DNA of 40,511 nucleotides, from NCBI GenBank assembly GCA_900543515.1, contig UQRW01000018.1, forward strand, positions 1 to 40,511, read 5' to 3'. Position numbers and translations under genes: made by a program. A model generated the notes under the pieces. It was not told where the DNA came from, searched no databases, and saw only the letters and a program-made list of their open reading frames with translations. Shown here in pieces: positions 24,393-33,050 of this stretch. Within the stretch, counting starts at the first letter, position 1. Every line of letters begins with the position of its first letter. The DNA is from an uncultured Collinsella sp. GTDB lineage: Bacteria; Actinomycetota; Coriobacteriia; Coriobacteriales; Coriobacteriaceae.

Positions 24393-24929
24393 ATGGCAGA
24401 GAACATCACCGCCCATATGGACAAGTCGCTCGAGTCCCTCAAGCATAACTTCTCCAAGGTCCGTACCGGCCGCGCCAATGCCAACATTCTGTCCGACATC
24501 ACCGTCGATTATTACGGTGTTCCCACGCCGGTCACGCAGGTTGCCGCCGTCAAGACCCCCGAGGCCCACATGCTGCTCATCGAGCCGTGGGACAAGGCAC
24601 TCATCAACGCTATCGTCAAGGCCATCGGCGCTTCCGATCTGGGTATTACCCCCAACTCCGATGGCACCGTCGTTCGTCTTCCGTTCCCGGCTCCCACTGA
24701 GGAGCGCCGTCGCGAGCTCGTCAAGGAGTGCCGCGAGTACGCCGAGCAGGCCAAGGTGTCTATCCGTAACATCCGTCGCGACTTCAACAACAAGCTTGAG
24801 CGCGATGAGGAGCTCACCGAGGACGATGTCCGTCGCGAGCAGGCCAAGGTCCAGAAGCACACTGATGAGTATGTCGCCAAGGTCGAGGAGCTTCTGAAGG
24901 AAAAAGAAGCCGAGGTCATGGAGATCTAA
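24393..24929 (+). CDS. frr: Ribosome recycling factor
   Basis: RRF splits post-termination ribosomes together with EF-G. The 178-residue protein starts at ATG 24393; CAGGAGG lies at the end of pyrH, so coupling is likely. Motifs are SLESLKHNFSKVRTGRANAN, VDYYGVPTPVTQVA, LLIEPWDKALINAIVKAI, SDLGITPNSDGTVVRLPFPA, PTEERRRELVK and the long C-terminal helix KVSIRNIRRDFNNKL. The length is slightly short but normal for actinobacteria. Confidence 0.97.
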   Translation: MAENITAHMDKSLESLKHNFSKVRTGRANANILSDITVDYYGVPTPVTQVAAVKTPEAHMLLIEPWDKALINAIVKAIGASDLGITPNSDGTVVRLPFPAPTEERRRELVKECREYAEQAKVSIRNIRRDFNNKLERDEELTEDDVRREQAKVQKHTDEYVAKVEELLKEKEAEVMEI

Positions 24930-24930
24930 G

Positions 24931-25725
24931 GTGCAATACGACGAGCATAAACTGGTCGAGTACTTTGCCGACGCCCCTGCGGGCGTCGGTTTTTCCGACC
25001 TTGACCTCAATAACATTCCGCACCATATCTCGTGCATCATGGACGGCAACGGTCGTTGGGCCACGTCGCGCGGTCTTGCGCGCACCGAGGGCCACAAGGC
25101 GGGTATCGTCTCCCTTCGCGAGATTATTACCGCCTGCGTGCGTCTGGGCGTCGACGTGCTTTCGGCCTATGCGTTTTCTACCGAAAACTGGAACCGTCCG
25201 CAGCATGAGGTCAACGTCTTGATGCATCTGTTTGCCAAGACGTTCATCGACGAGCTGCCGCTTCTGAAGCGCGAAAACGTGCGCGTTGTCTTTTTGGGTG
25301 ACATTTCCGCGCTGCCCAAGAAGACCCGCGACGTTTTTGAACGCGGTCTTGCCGAGTGCGCCAATCACACCGGCATGACGCTGGCGCTTGCCGTCAACTA
25401 CGGCGCGCGTGCCGAGATTACCCGCGCTGTCCGTCAGATCGCACTCGACGCTGCCGCCGGTAAGATCGATCCTGGCGCAATTGATGACGACATGGTGGCT
25501 TCCCACCTCTATACCGCCGGCCTTCCCGATCCTGAGCTTGTGATTCGCACTTCTGGTGAGCTGCGCCTTTCGAACTATCTGCTGTGGCAGGTGGCTTATT
25601 CCGAATTCTACGTCACCGATACCTATTGGCCCGACTTTGATCGTTGGGGCCTTGTCGATGCCATTTTGGCCTATCAGGGCCGTGACCGTAGGTTTGGTGG
25701 ACTGAGCAAGACCGAGGAGGCTTAA
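24931..25725 (+). CDS. uppS: Undecaprenyl diphosphate synthase (cis-prenyltransferase)
   Basis: UppS condenses isopentenyl diphosphate into the C55 lipid carrier used in peptidoglycan synthesis. The start is GTG 24931, one base after the frr stop, with GGAG upstream. The 264-residue protein has the diphosphate-binding motif SCIMDGNGRWATSRGLAR, followed by GHKAGIVSLREI, YAFSTENWNRP, VRVVFLGDISALP, LALAVNYGARAEI and the terminal PDPELVIRTSGELRLSNYLL and WQVAYSEFY. An N-terminal extension of about 30 residues precedes the core. With dxr and ispG the region concentrates isoprenoid genes. Confidence 0.96.
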   Translation: MQYDEHKLVEYFADAPAGVGFSDLDLNNIPHHISCIMDGNGRWATSRGLARTEGHKAGIVSLREIITACVRLGVDVLSAYAFSTENWNRPQHEVNVLMHLFAKTFIDELPLLKRENVRVVFLGDISALPKKTRDVFERGLAECANHTGMTLALAVNYGARAEITRAVRQIALDAAAGKIDPGAIDDDMVASHLYTAGLPDPELVIRTSGELRLSNYLLWQVAYSEFYVTDTYWPDFDRWGLVDAILAYQGRDRRFGGLSKTEEA

Positions 25726-25727
25726 TC

Positions 25728-26627
25728 GTGTCCGATCGTCCCAAGGCATCTGCTCCCAAGACGCCTGCGCGCAAAGCTGCCACTGCGGGAACGCCTGCAG
25801 TGAAGAGCGGCACCGGTTCTTGGCTGGCGGGCTTTATTACCCGTGCCGCCGCCGGTATCGTCTACGCCGTTGTCTTTATCCTGTGCCTGGTTTTGGGTAT
25901 CGTGCCCACGGCCATCTTTGTTTCCGTCATGAGCGGTCTGTGCTGCTATGAGTTTTTCCGTATGACGAGGCTCGATGGCAAGATGGCTAACGAGCGCATG
26001 GGTATCGCTGCCGCCGTACTCTTTCCGCTGTCGGCGTTGGGCGATTCGATGTTGCTGAATGCCCTGCTTTTTGCCCTGATGCTCGCTGTGGGCATTTGGT
26101 ATGTCTGGTCGCCGCGTACCCGCATCTCTGATGTGGCCGTGACGCTCATGGGTCCCATCTACACTGGCTTTATGCTGTCGGCTATCGTGCTGCTGCGCGA
26201 TGCCGTGCCCGGTTTTGCCGGCGCCCTTCTTTCGGTGGGCGTTTGTGCGTCCCTTTGGGTCTCCGATTCGTTTGCCTACATCGTGGGCAGCCGTATCGGT
26301 AAACACAAGATGGTCCCCAAGATCTCTCCCAAAAAGAGCTGGGAGGGGTTTGTTGGCGGCATTCTTGGCTCGGTTTTGATTTGGCTCATCCTGTGGGCGA
26401 CGCACTTCTACAAGCTCAGCCTGCCCTATGCGCTGCTGTGCGGCGTGGTCGTGTCCGTCCTGGGCGTTATCGGAGACCTCATCGAGTCGCGCGTCAAGCG
26501 CGGTGTGGGCGTCAAGGATTCCGGTAACCTTATCCCGGGCCACGGCGGCATGCTCGATCGTAGCGATTCGCTTATCTTTGGCTGCATCACAGCGCAGCTG
26601 ATGCTGATGATCGGAGGCGTGCTGTAA
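25728..26627 (+). CDS. cdsA: Phosphatidate cytidylyltransferase (CDP-diglyceride synthase)
   Basis: CdsA makes CDP-diacylglycerol, the precursor of membrane phospholipids, in the cytoplasmic membrane. The start is GTG 25728 behind GAGGAGG. The 299-residue protein has an unusual N-terminal Ala/Pro/Lys-rich cytosolic tail (about 30 residues), then about seven hydrophobic helices. The family signature is complete: PKKSWEGFVGGILGS, GDLIESRVKRGVGVKDSG and LIPGHGGMLDRSDSLIF. It overlaps dxr by one base (TAATG). Confidence 0.96.
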   Translation: MSDRPKASAPKTPARKAATAGTPAVKSGTGSWLAGFITRAAAGIVYAVVFILCLVLGIVPTAIFVSVMSGLCCYEFFRMTRLDGKMANERMGIAAAVLFPLSALGDSMLLNALLFALMLAVGIWYVWSPRTRISDVAVTLMGPIYTGFMLSAIVLLRDAVPGFAGALLSVGVCASLWVSDSFAYIVGSRIGKHKMVPKISPKKSWEGFVGGILGSVLIWLILWATHFYKLSLPYALLCGVVVSVLGVIGDLIESRVKRGVGVKDSGNLIPGHGGMLDRSDSLIFGCITAQLMLMIGGVL

Positions 26628-27814
26628 TGTCATTCCAGACGACGTATGGCTCCGATGGACGTCTCCGTGTTGCCATCCTGGGCTGTACGGGCTCTATCGG
26701 CACTCAGGCGCTCGATGTGTGCCGTCAGCATGCCGATCGCCTGCAGGTGACGGCGCTATCCGTTAACTCCAGTACCTCCGAGCTCGTTGCCGCTGCCCGC
26801 GAGTTCTCGGTTCCGGCGGTTGCCGTGGCCGATGTCGCTCATGGCGATGACGCCGTGCTGCAGGAGTTGCCCGAGGGAACGAAGCTCGGCGTTGGCGCGC
26901 AGGCGGTTTGCGAGCTCGCGCGTCGCGACGATGTCGACTGCGTGCTCGTCGCTATTGTGGGTGCCGCCGGTCTCGAGGCGAGCCATGCGGCCTTGACCTC
27001 AAATAAGCGCCTTGCCCTTGCCAACAAGGAGTCCCTCGTCGTCGGTGGCGACTTGCTTATGCCGTTGGCGCAACCGGGCCAGCTTATTCCAGTCGACTCT
27101 GAGCACTCCGCCATCTACCAGTGCTATCTGGGGGAGAGCCCGCGCGAGGCTCATTGTATTTGGCTCACCTGCTCGGGCGGTCCGTTCTTTGGCCGCACGC
27201 GCGACGAGCTAGATCGCGTGACGCGTGCCGATGCCCTCGCACATCCCACGTGGGCCATGGGTGCTAAGATCACCATCGACTCCGCCACCCTCATGAATAA
27301 GGGCCTGGAGCGCATTGAGGCCATGCATCTGTTTAACTGCGACCTCGATTTCATTAACGTGGTCGTGCAGCGTCAGTCCAAGATTCACTCTATGGTCGAG
27401 TTTGCCGACGGCTCCGTGATGGCGCATCTCGGTGCTTCCGACATGCGTATTCCCATCCAGTTCGCGTTCTCGTATCCCGAGCGTTGGGATACCCCGGCGC
27501 CTCGTATCGATTTCCGCGAGCTGGGGCAGCTCACGTTTGATGCTGCCGACATGAATACCTTCCGCTGTCTGGCACTGGCCGAACGTGCCGGCAAGACGGG
27601 TGGCACCATGCCGTGCGTGCTCAATGCCGCCAACGAGGTCGCCGTCGATGCCTTCCTGCACGATGACTGCAGCTTTACCGATATCGATTGCATTGTGGAA
27701 TCCTGCATGGATGCCCACGATATGCAGGCGGTCGATTCGTTTGAGCAGCTTCGCGACATCGATGCGTGGGCGCGTGAAAAAGCTGCGCAGGTGCTCGCCG
27801 CAACCCGTTCCTAA
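26627..27814 (+). CDS. dxr: 1-deoxy-D-xylulose 5-phosphate reductoisomerase
   Basis: Dxr converts DXP to 2-C-methyl-D-erythritol 4-phosphate with NADPH, the committed MEP-pathway step. The 395-residue protein starts at ATG 26627 inside the cdsA stop. Motifs include the NADPH-binding VAILGCTGSIGTQALDVCRQ, LALANKESLVVGGDLL, PVDSEHSAIYQCYLG, LTCSGGPFFGRTRDEL, HPTWAMGAKITIDSATLMNK (metal/substrate residues) and CVLNAANEVAVDAFL. No truncation is seen. rseP begins about 25 bp later, the usual dxr-rseP order. Confidence 0.97.
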   Translation: MSFQTTYGSDGRLRVAILGCTGSIGTQALDVCRQHADRLQVTALSVNSSTSELVAAAREFSVPAVAVADVAHGDDAVLQELPEGTKLGVGAQAVCELARRDDVDCVLVAIVGAAGLEASHAALTSNKRLALANKESLVVGGDLLMPLAQPGQLIPVDSEHSAIYQCYLGESPREAHCIWLTCSGGPFFGRTRDELDRVTRADALAHPTWAMGAKITIDSATLMNKGLERIEAMHLFNCDLDFINVVVQRQSKIHSMVEFADGSVMAHLGASDMRIPIQFAFSYPERWDTPAPRIDFRELGQLTFDAADMNTFRCLALAERAGKTGGTMPCVLNAANEVAVDAFLHDDCSFTDIDCIVESCMDAHDMQAVDSFEQLRDIDAWAREKAAQVLAATRS

Positions 27815-27839
27815 CCCATAAGGATTGCTTTTTCGTTTT

Positions 27840-29201
27840 ATGGATACTGTTCTGAGCGTTCTCTCATCGGTCTTTTGGGGCCTGCTGATGCTTTCCGTCC
27901 TCGTGTTTTTGCACGAGGGCGGCCACTTTTTGGCGGCGCGTGCCTGCGGCGTCCGTGTGACCGAGTTCTTTTTGGGCCTGCCGTGCCGCTTTGACATCCA
28001 TTACACGTCGCGTCGCATTGGAACCAAGTTTGGCGTGACCCCGCTGCTGCTGGGTGGCTACGCTGCCATTTGCGGTATGGATCCGACCGACGTCTCGTGT
28101 GCCGACCGCGTGCTCGCGGCTATCTATCGTCATGGTCGCGTGACCGTGGCCGACCTTGCTGTCGAGCTTGAGCTTTCCGAGGAGGATGTGCTCGAGGCAT
28201 GCGCCCTGTTGCTGGGCTGGGGTTCCATCGCACCCTGGTATGAGGAAGGGGAGAAGCCCTCGCCGAGCTACTATCCCACCAGGTATCAGACGCTGCCGCG
28301 AGATGCGGCGGGTTACACTACCTTTGACGGCCGCCGTTTCGATCGCGAACATTCAACTGCCGAGGGCGATGTATGGGAGCTGCCGTGCGGCGAGGCCGAG
28401 TTCCTTGCACAAGAGCGTTCGCACACCTATCTTGGCCAGGGCTTTCTCAAGCGCGCCTTTATGCTGCTCGCGGGCATTCTCGTCAATATCCTGACGGGCT
28501 TTTTGCTGCTTATGAGCATCTACTCTATTGCGGGTGTCACCGTGCCGATGGATACCAACGTGATCGGTCAGGTTGACGAGGGGTCTATTGCCGCCAAGGC
28601 GGGTATCGAGGGCGGCGACGCGATCCTTTCGGTTGACGGTGTCTCATGTTCCACTTGGATGGACGTCTACGATGCTATCGGCAAGGCCGCCGGTAAGGAT
28701 GATATCGCCATTGAGTATGAGCGCGACGGCAAGCAGCATTCGACCTCGGTTGCGCTCAAAAAGGACGAGCGCCTAGGTGTGTATGCCTCTACGCAGGTGG
28801 TCCGTTTAGACCCCATCACGTCGGCTCGCCTGTCGTTCTCCTATGTCGTGCAGACAGCGGAGGGCGTGATGCGCCTGCTTCAGCCGCAGCATGCGATGGA
28901 GATTCTCGACCAGTCCTCCTCGATCGTGGGCATTAGCGTTATGTCCTCACAGGCTGCTGCTGCCGGCCCTGCCACGTTCCTTTCGTTTGCCGCCCTCATT
29001 TCGTTCTCGCTTGGCTTTATGAACCTGCTGCCCATCCCACCACTCGATGGCGGCAAGCTGGTCATCGAGATCATTCAAAAGATTGCTGGCCGCGAGCTTC
29101 CGCTCAAGGTCCAGACGATTGTGAGCTATGTGGGCATCGCGCTCTTTGCGCTGCTGTTTGTCTATATGCTTCGTTCCGACGTCCTTCGATTTATCCTGTA
29201 G
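27840..29201 (+). CDS. rseP: RseP-type site-2 zinc metalloprotease with an inserted winged-helix-like segment
   Basis: This membrane protease (RseP/RasP family) cuts regulatory proteins and signal peptide remnants within the bilayer. ATG 27840 is preferred, but its ribosome site (ATAAGGA) is about 15 bases away; TTG 27825 lies too close. The 453-residue protein has HEGGHF (His25, Glu26, His29) in the first helix, LGGYAAICGMD, a single PDZ domain at about 235-320 (IGQVDEGSIAAKAGIEGGDA, ILSVDGVSC), and the C-terminal NLLPIPPLDGGKLVIEII. Between GGYAAICGM and the second core helix lies about 120 residues instead of the usual 40 or so. Its first part (CADRVLAAIYRHGRVTVADL, then ELELSEEDVLEACALL) looks like a helix-turn-helix, and the rest is Tyr/Pro-rich. 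Confidence 0.93.
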   Translation: MDTVLSVLSSVFWGLLMLSVLVFLHEGGHFLAARACGVRVTEFFLGLPCRFDIHYTSRRIGTKFGVTPLLLGGYAAICGMDPTDVSCADRVLAAIYRHGRVTVADLAVELELSEEDVLEACALLLGWGSIAPWYEEGEKPSPSYYPTRYQTLPRDAAGYTTFDGRRFDREHSTAEGDVWELPCGEAEFLAQERSHTYLGQGFLKRAFMLLAGILVNILTGFLLLMSIYSIAGVTVPMDTNVIGQVDEGSIAAKAGIEGGDAILSVDGVSCSTWMDVYDAIGKAAGKDDIAIEYERDGKQHSTSVALKKDERLGVYASTQVVRLDPITSARLSFSYVVQTAEGVMRLLQPQHAMEILDQSSSIVGISVMSSQAAAAGPATFLSFAALISFSLGFMNLLPIPPLDGGKLVIEIIQKIAGRELPLKVQTIVSYVGIALFALLFVYMLRSDVLRFIL

Positions 29202-29214
29202 GGGAGTGTTTGGA

Positions 29215-30297
29215 TTGTCTTTATCCCATCCTTTGCCTCGCGAGTTGACGCGCCCCGTGCATGTGGGCGGTGTGCAGATCGGTGGCGGCGCGCCGGTGGT
29301 GGTCCAATCCATGACCTGCACCGATACCGCTGACGCCCAGGCAACGCTTGCGCAAGTGTGCGCGTTGGCGCAGGCTGGCTGCGATATCGTGCGTGTGAGC
29401 GTGCCCACCGAGGCCGCGCTTGAGGGTTTCCGCACCATCTGTGCCGAGTCTCCGGTGCCGATCGTCGCCGATATTCACTTTAACCATAAGCTCGCCATCG
29501 GCGCCGTCGAGGCTGGTGCCGCCAAGCTTCGCATCAATCCCGGCAATATCGGCGATTGGGCTAAGGTCGATGCCGTGATCGATGCCGCGGGCGCCGCTGG
29601 GTGCGCGATTCGTATCGGCGTCAATGCCGGTTCGCTCGAGCAGGATATCGCCGAGCGCGACGACCTCACGCAGCCCGAAAAGCTCGTGATGTCGAGCGAG
29701 CGCTTCGTCAAGCACTTTGAGGACCGCGGCTTTACGAACATTGTGCTTTCGGCCAAGGCCCATAGCGTGCAAACGACGCTTGATACCTATCGAGCCCTGT
29801 CGCGTGAGATTCCCCACGTTCCGCTTCACCTGGGCGTGACGGAGGCGGGGACCAAGCTCCAGGGCACCATCAAGAGCTCTGTAGGCTTGGGTATCTTGCT
29901 TTCCGAAGGCATTGGCGACACCATGCGTGTGTCGCTCACAGCCGATCCGGTTGAGGAGCCGCCGGTTGCCTGGGGTATTCTGCAGTCGTTGGGCCTGCGT
30001 CGCCGTGGCCCCGAGATTGTCTCGTGCCCCACGTGCGCCCGCTGCCAGGTTAACCTTATTCCCATTGCCGAGGAGGTTACCGAGCGGCTTAAGAACTACT
30101 CCGCGCCGCTTTCGATCGCTGTGATGGGATGTGCCGTTAATGGCCCCGGCGAGGCTTCTGATGCCGATCTGGGCGTTGCGTGCGGACGTGGTCAGGCCTT
30201 GCTCTTTTCGCATGGCCAGATCATTGGTAAAGTAGCTGAGGACCAAATTGTCGACGCGCTGATGGCCGAGGTCGACAAGCTTATTGAGGAGAAATAA
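29215..30297 (+). CDS. ispG: 4-hydroxy-3-methylbut-2-en-1-yl diphosphate synthase (GcpE)
   Basis: IspG reductively opens the MEP-pathway cyclodiphosphate to HMBPP using a 4Fe-4S cluster. TTG 29215 is chosen because GGGGAG lies eight bases before; GTG 29206 is an alternative. The 360-residue protein has VHVGGVQIGGGAPVVVQSMT, VRVSVPTEAAL, PIVADIHFNHKLAIGAVEAG, KLRINPGNIG, IRIGVNAGSLE and LGVTEAG. The cluster ligands are in SCPTCARCQ and MGCAVNGPGEASDADLGVAC. It is the short bacterial two-domain form. It follows rseP and touches proS, so isoprenoid and translation genes are co-transcribed. Confidence 0.97.
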   Translation: MSLSHPLPRELTRPVHVGGVQIGGGAPVVVQSMTCTDTADAQATLAQVCALAQAGCDIVRVSVPTEAALEGFRTICAESPVPIVADIHFNHKLAIGAVEAGAAKLRINPGNIGDWAKVDAVIDAAGAAGCAIRIGVNAGSLEQDIAERDDLTQPEKLVMSSERFVKHFEDRGFTNIVLSAKAHSVQTTLDTYRALSREIPHVPLHLGVTEAGTKLQGTIKSSVGLGILLSEGIGDTMRVSLTADPVEEPPVAWGILQSLGLRRRGPEIVSCPTCARCQVNLIPIAEEVTERLKNYSAPLSIAVMGCAVNGPGEASDADLGVACGRGQALLFSHGQIIGKVAEDQIVDALMAEVDKLIEEK

Positions 30298-32019
30298 ATG
30301 ACTCGAGCAATGTATATGTCTAAGCTTTATGCGCCGACGCTTAAAGAGGATCCGGCGGACGCTGAGCTCGCCAGCCACCGTCTGCTGCTCCGTGCCGGCA
30401 TGATCCGCAAGGAGGCCGCCGGCCTGTATTCCTACCTGCCGCTTGCCTGGCGCTCGATCCGTAAGATCGAGAACATCGTGCGCGACGAGATGGACGCTGC
30501 TGGCGCCCAGGAGCTTATGATGCCTATCATGGTCGACGCCGAGTTGTGGCGCGAGTCCGGCCGCATCGACGCCTATGGCAAGGAGCTTGTGCGCTTTGAC
30601 GACCGTCATGGTCGCGAGTTCGTCCTGGGCCCCACGCACGAGGAGACCGTTACGGCCCTGGTTCGCAATGAGCTGCGCTCCTACAAGCAGCTGCCCGTTA
30701 ACCTCTACCACATCCAGGATAAGTTCCGCGACGAGTTCCGCCCCCGCTTTGGCCTGATGCGCGGTCGCGAGTTCATCATGAAGGACGCCTACAGCTTCTC
30801 CGCCACGCAGGAGAGCCTGCAGGAGGAGTACGACAAGATGAAGCAGGCGTACGCCAATATCTGCGAGCGCTGCTACATCAAGGCTCTGCCCGTCGTCGCC
30901 GATTCTGGCGAGATCGGTGGCGATACCTCCGTCGAGTACATGGCTTTGGCTGACGCCGGCGAGGCTTCGCTCGTCTACTGCGACGATTGCGGCTTCGCTG
31001 CCGATGACGAGGCTGCAAGCACCAAGGTCGTCGTGACCGAGGGTCCTGGTGACGGTACGCTCACCAAGGTTGAGACTCCGGGCATGGGCACCATTGAGGC
31101 TGTTGCTAAGTTCTTTGGGTTCCCCGAGAACGGCACGCGCAAGTCGCTGGCACTCATCGACGCCGAGGGCAAGCCGGTCGTGGCCATTGTTCCGGGCGAT
31201 CACGAGCTCAACGATTGCAAGGCCGAGCACGTCTTTGGCAAGGGCTATCGCATGATGACCGACGAGGAGCTTCAGGCGAACGGTCTGCACAAGGGCTTTA
31301 TCGGACCGGTTAACCTGCCCGATGGCATTCGTCTGGTCTGCGACGAGAGCCTGCGCGAGTCCAAACAGTGGGCCTGCGGTGCCAACGAGGTCGATTATCA
31401 CTTTACCGGTGCCTGCCCCGAGCGCGACTTTACCGTCGATGAGTGGGCCGATCTGGTCACCGTTGTCGCCGGCGACCCCTGCCCGCACTGCGGCAAGCCG
31501 CTCTCCGCTGCCCGCGGCATCGAGGTTTCTCAGGTCTTCCAGCTGGGCACCAAGTACTCCGAGGCCATGGGTGCCACCTTTATGGATGAGGACGGCAAGG
31601 AGAAGCCGCTCATCATGGGTTGCTACGGCGTGGGCGTGTCCCGCTCGCTTGCTGCCGTCGTGGAGCAGCACAACGACGAGCACGGTATCGTCTGGCCGGT
31701 CTCCGTTGCCCCGTACGAGGTCGCGGTGATTCCGCTTGATCCCAAGAAGGAAGAGTGCACTACCGTCTGCGAGCAGATTGTTGATGGCCTGTGTGCCGAG
31801 GGTATCGAGGTCGTCGTCGACGATCGCGATGAGCGTCCGGGCTTTAAGTTTGCCGATAACGACCTCATGGGCTTCCCGTATCAGGTGGTTCTGGGCAAGC
31901 GCGGCCTTAAGAATGGCACCGTTGAGCTCAAGGACCGTGCTACGGGCGAGCGCGAGGACGTGGCGATCGACGAGGTCGTTGCCAAGGTTGCCGAGCTTGT
32001 TAAGGCAGCCCGCCGTTAA
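30298..32019 (+). CDS. proS: Prolyl-tRNA synthetase, bacterial type
   Basis: ProS charges tRNA-Pro. The 573-residue protein starts at ATG 30298, immediately after the ispG stop, with GAGGAG upstream. Class II motifs are visible: motif 1 GLYSYLPLAWRSIRKIENIV, motif 2 with FRDEFRPRFGLMRGREFIMK and DAYSF, motif 3 GCYGVGVSRSLAAV. The YbaK-like editing insertion sits at about 230-390 (KSLALIDAEGKPVVAIVPGD, KAEHVFGKGYRMM). The C-terminal anticodon-binding domain starts VSVAPYEVAVIPLD. A CysXXCys pair (PCPHCG) lies before motif 3. A long hairpin follows, closing the pyrH-proS block. Confidence 0.97.
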   Translation: MTRAMYMSKLYAPTLKEDPADAELASHRLLLRAGMIRKEAAGLYSYLPLAWRSIRKIENIVRDEMDAAGAQELMMPIMVDAELWRESGRIDAYGKELVRFDDRHGREFVLGPTHEETVTALVRNELRSYKQLPVNLYHIQDKFRDEFRPRFGLMRGREFIMKDAYSFSATQESLQEEYDKMKQAYANICERCYIKALPVVADSGEIGGDTSVEYMALADAGEASLVYCDDCGFAADDEAASTKVVVTEGPGDGTLTKVETPGMGTIEAVAKFFGFPENGTRKSLALIDAEGKPVVAIVPGDHELNDCKAEHVFGKGYRMMTDEELQANGLHKGFIGPVNLPDGIRLVCDESLRESKQWACGANEVDYHFTGACPERDFTVDEWADLVTVVAGDPCPHCGKPLSAARGIEVSQVFQLGTKYSEAMGATFMDEDGKEKPLIMGCYGVGVSRSLAAVVEQHNDEHGIVWPVSVAPYEVAVIPLDPKKEECTTVCEQIVDGLCAEGIEVVVDDRDERPGFKFADNDLMGFPYQVVLGKRGLKNGTVELKDRATGEREDVAIDEVVAKVAELVKAARR

Positions 32020-32049
32020 TCGACGATTTCGCTTGTAGTTCGATATGTG

Positions 32050-32093
32050 GGACGGCCCCGCATTTCTCCAATCGGGGAGATGCGGGGCCGTCC
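32050..32093 (+). terminator. Terminator-like hairpin after proS
   Basis: A perfect 14-bp stem GGACGGCCCCGCAT / ATGCGGGGCCGTCC extends inward with TCTCC/GGGGA around AATC. Only TATTATCTT follows, so the U tract is weak. Confidence 0.75.
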
Positions 32094-32124
32094 TATTATC
32101 TTGTAGCATCCTCGATATCTAAAA

Positions 32125-32166
32125 GGAAAACCCCACAGCCCATGCGAGCTGCGGGGTTTTCCATTA
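32125..32166 (-). terminator. Bidirectional terminator between proS and the phosphotransferase gene
   Basis: GGAAAACCCCACAGC (32125-32139) pairs with GCTGCGGGGTTTTCC (32148-32162) with one mismatch. A and T runs on both arms allow termination of both converging transcripts. On the minus strand it is followed by TTTTAG. Confidence 0.82.
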
Positions 32167-32196
32167 TGCCTCCGATGCGAAAAAATCGCTCAGATA

Positions 32197-32961
32197 TTAC
32201 TGATAATCGACGACGTCGATCCAGTTCTTCAGGAACTCATCGTTCACGTTGCGCTTACGAGCGAGCTCGGAAGCGGCGACGATGCTCGTCCACTGACGCA
32301 CGACTTGCATGGGCATGTCGGCACGGTCGCAGTAGAGCTCCAGGTAGGCCTCGGCCTGGTCCTTGCTGTTGAGGGCAAAGAGCAGGTAGGTGGTGGCAAC
32401 GTCGGCAGCAGGGGAGCCCTGGGTGGCGTGTGCCCAGTCGCACACATAGAGCTGGCCGTCGTCGCCGACGATGACGTTGGAGGGGTTGAAGTCGCCGTGG
32501 CAGACCTTGAACTCCTTGGTCATGCCGTCCAGACGCTCCTGAAGGTTATAGCGCGTGGTGGCATTGAGCTGATCAAGGCTGTCGATCATGCGGGCGAACT
32601 TGTCGCGCTGACGGTTGAGCAGCGGGGAGGTGTAGCCGTGGATCTCGATCTGGAGGTCGACGAACATCTCGAGGTACTCACCAAAGCGCTGGGGCTCGGC
32701 AGTCATCTTCTCGGCAAGGGTGGTGCCCGGAACCTTCTCGGTCACGAGCGCCCAGCCGTTGGCGTTCTCGAGCTGGGAAACCTCGAGAGCCTTGGGGCTG
32801 CGGATGCCGCACTCATTGATGCGGGCAAGATTCAAAGCCTCGTTGAACACGTCGGAGACAGGCTTGGTCTCGTTAAAGACCTTGACGATCTTGTCGCCCA
32901 GGTCGTAAACGACCTTGTTGCCACGGCGGACGAGCTCGGTCTTGGAATCGGGTAGCAGCAT
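32197..32961 (-). CDS. APH/choline-kinase-like phosphotransferase
   Basis: The 254-residue protein has the aminoglycoside-phosphotransferase/kinase fold. The N-lobe has YDLGDKIVKVFNET with the ATP-binding Lys, then PKALEVSQL and ALVTEKVPGTTLAEKM. The catalytic loop is CHGDFNPSNVIV (Asp and Asn), and the metal-binding motif is YVCDWAHATQGSPAADVATT. The start at ATG 32961 has GAAAGGA seven bases upstream. Such proteins phosphorylate small molecules; the substrate cannot be read from sequence, and resistance should not be assumed. It lies downstream of adhE on the same strand, separated by a hairpin, and may be transcribed by read-through or on its own. Confidence 0.82.
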   Translation of the reverse strand: MLLPDSKTELVRRGNKVVYDLGDKIVKVFNETKPVSDVFNEALNLARINECGIRSPKALEVSQLENANGWALVTEKVPGTTLAEKMTAEPQRFGEYLEMFVDLQIEIHGYTSPLLNRQRDKFARMIDSLDQLNATTRYNLQERLDGMTKEFKVCHGDFNPSNVIVGDDGQLYVCDWAHATQGSPAADVATTYLLFALNSKDQAEAYLELYCDRADMPMQVVRQWTSIVAASELARKRNVNDEFLKNWIDVVDYQ

Positions 32962-32994
32962 GGTTGCATCCTTTCAACGATGCGATAGAAGCGA

Positions 32995-33031
32995 CGGCGG
33001 GGGTGTGTGAAACACCCGTGCACCCCCGCCG
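32995..33031 (-). terminator. Hairpin after adhE
   Basis: CGGCGGGGGTG / CACCCCCGCCG, a perfect 11-bp inverted repeat with a 15-nt loop that can fold further, lies 20 bp after the adhE stop. There is no T run on the minus-strand 3' side, so it may be a partial terminator or a stabiliser. Confidence 0.5.
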
Positions 33032-33050
33032 CAAAAAACCGTGCTAAAAA

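Noticed and set aside
29221..32109. 962-codon open frame antisense to ispG and proS
   Set aside because: It mirrors two well-conserved genes and crosses their boundary. This is a GC-bias shadow.
32197..32961. Aminoglycoside resistance gene
   Set aside because: It has only the general phosphotransferase fold. Nothing in the sequence identifies an antibiotic substrate, and no resistance genes or mobile elements surround it.
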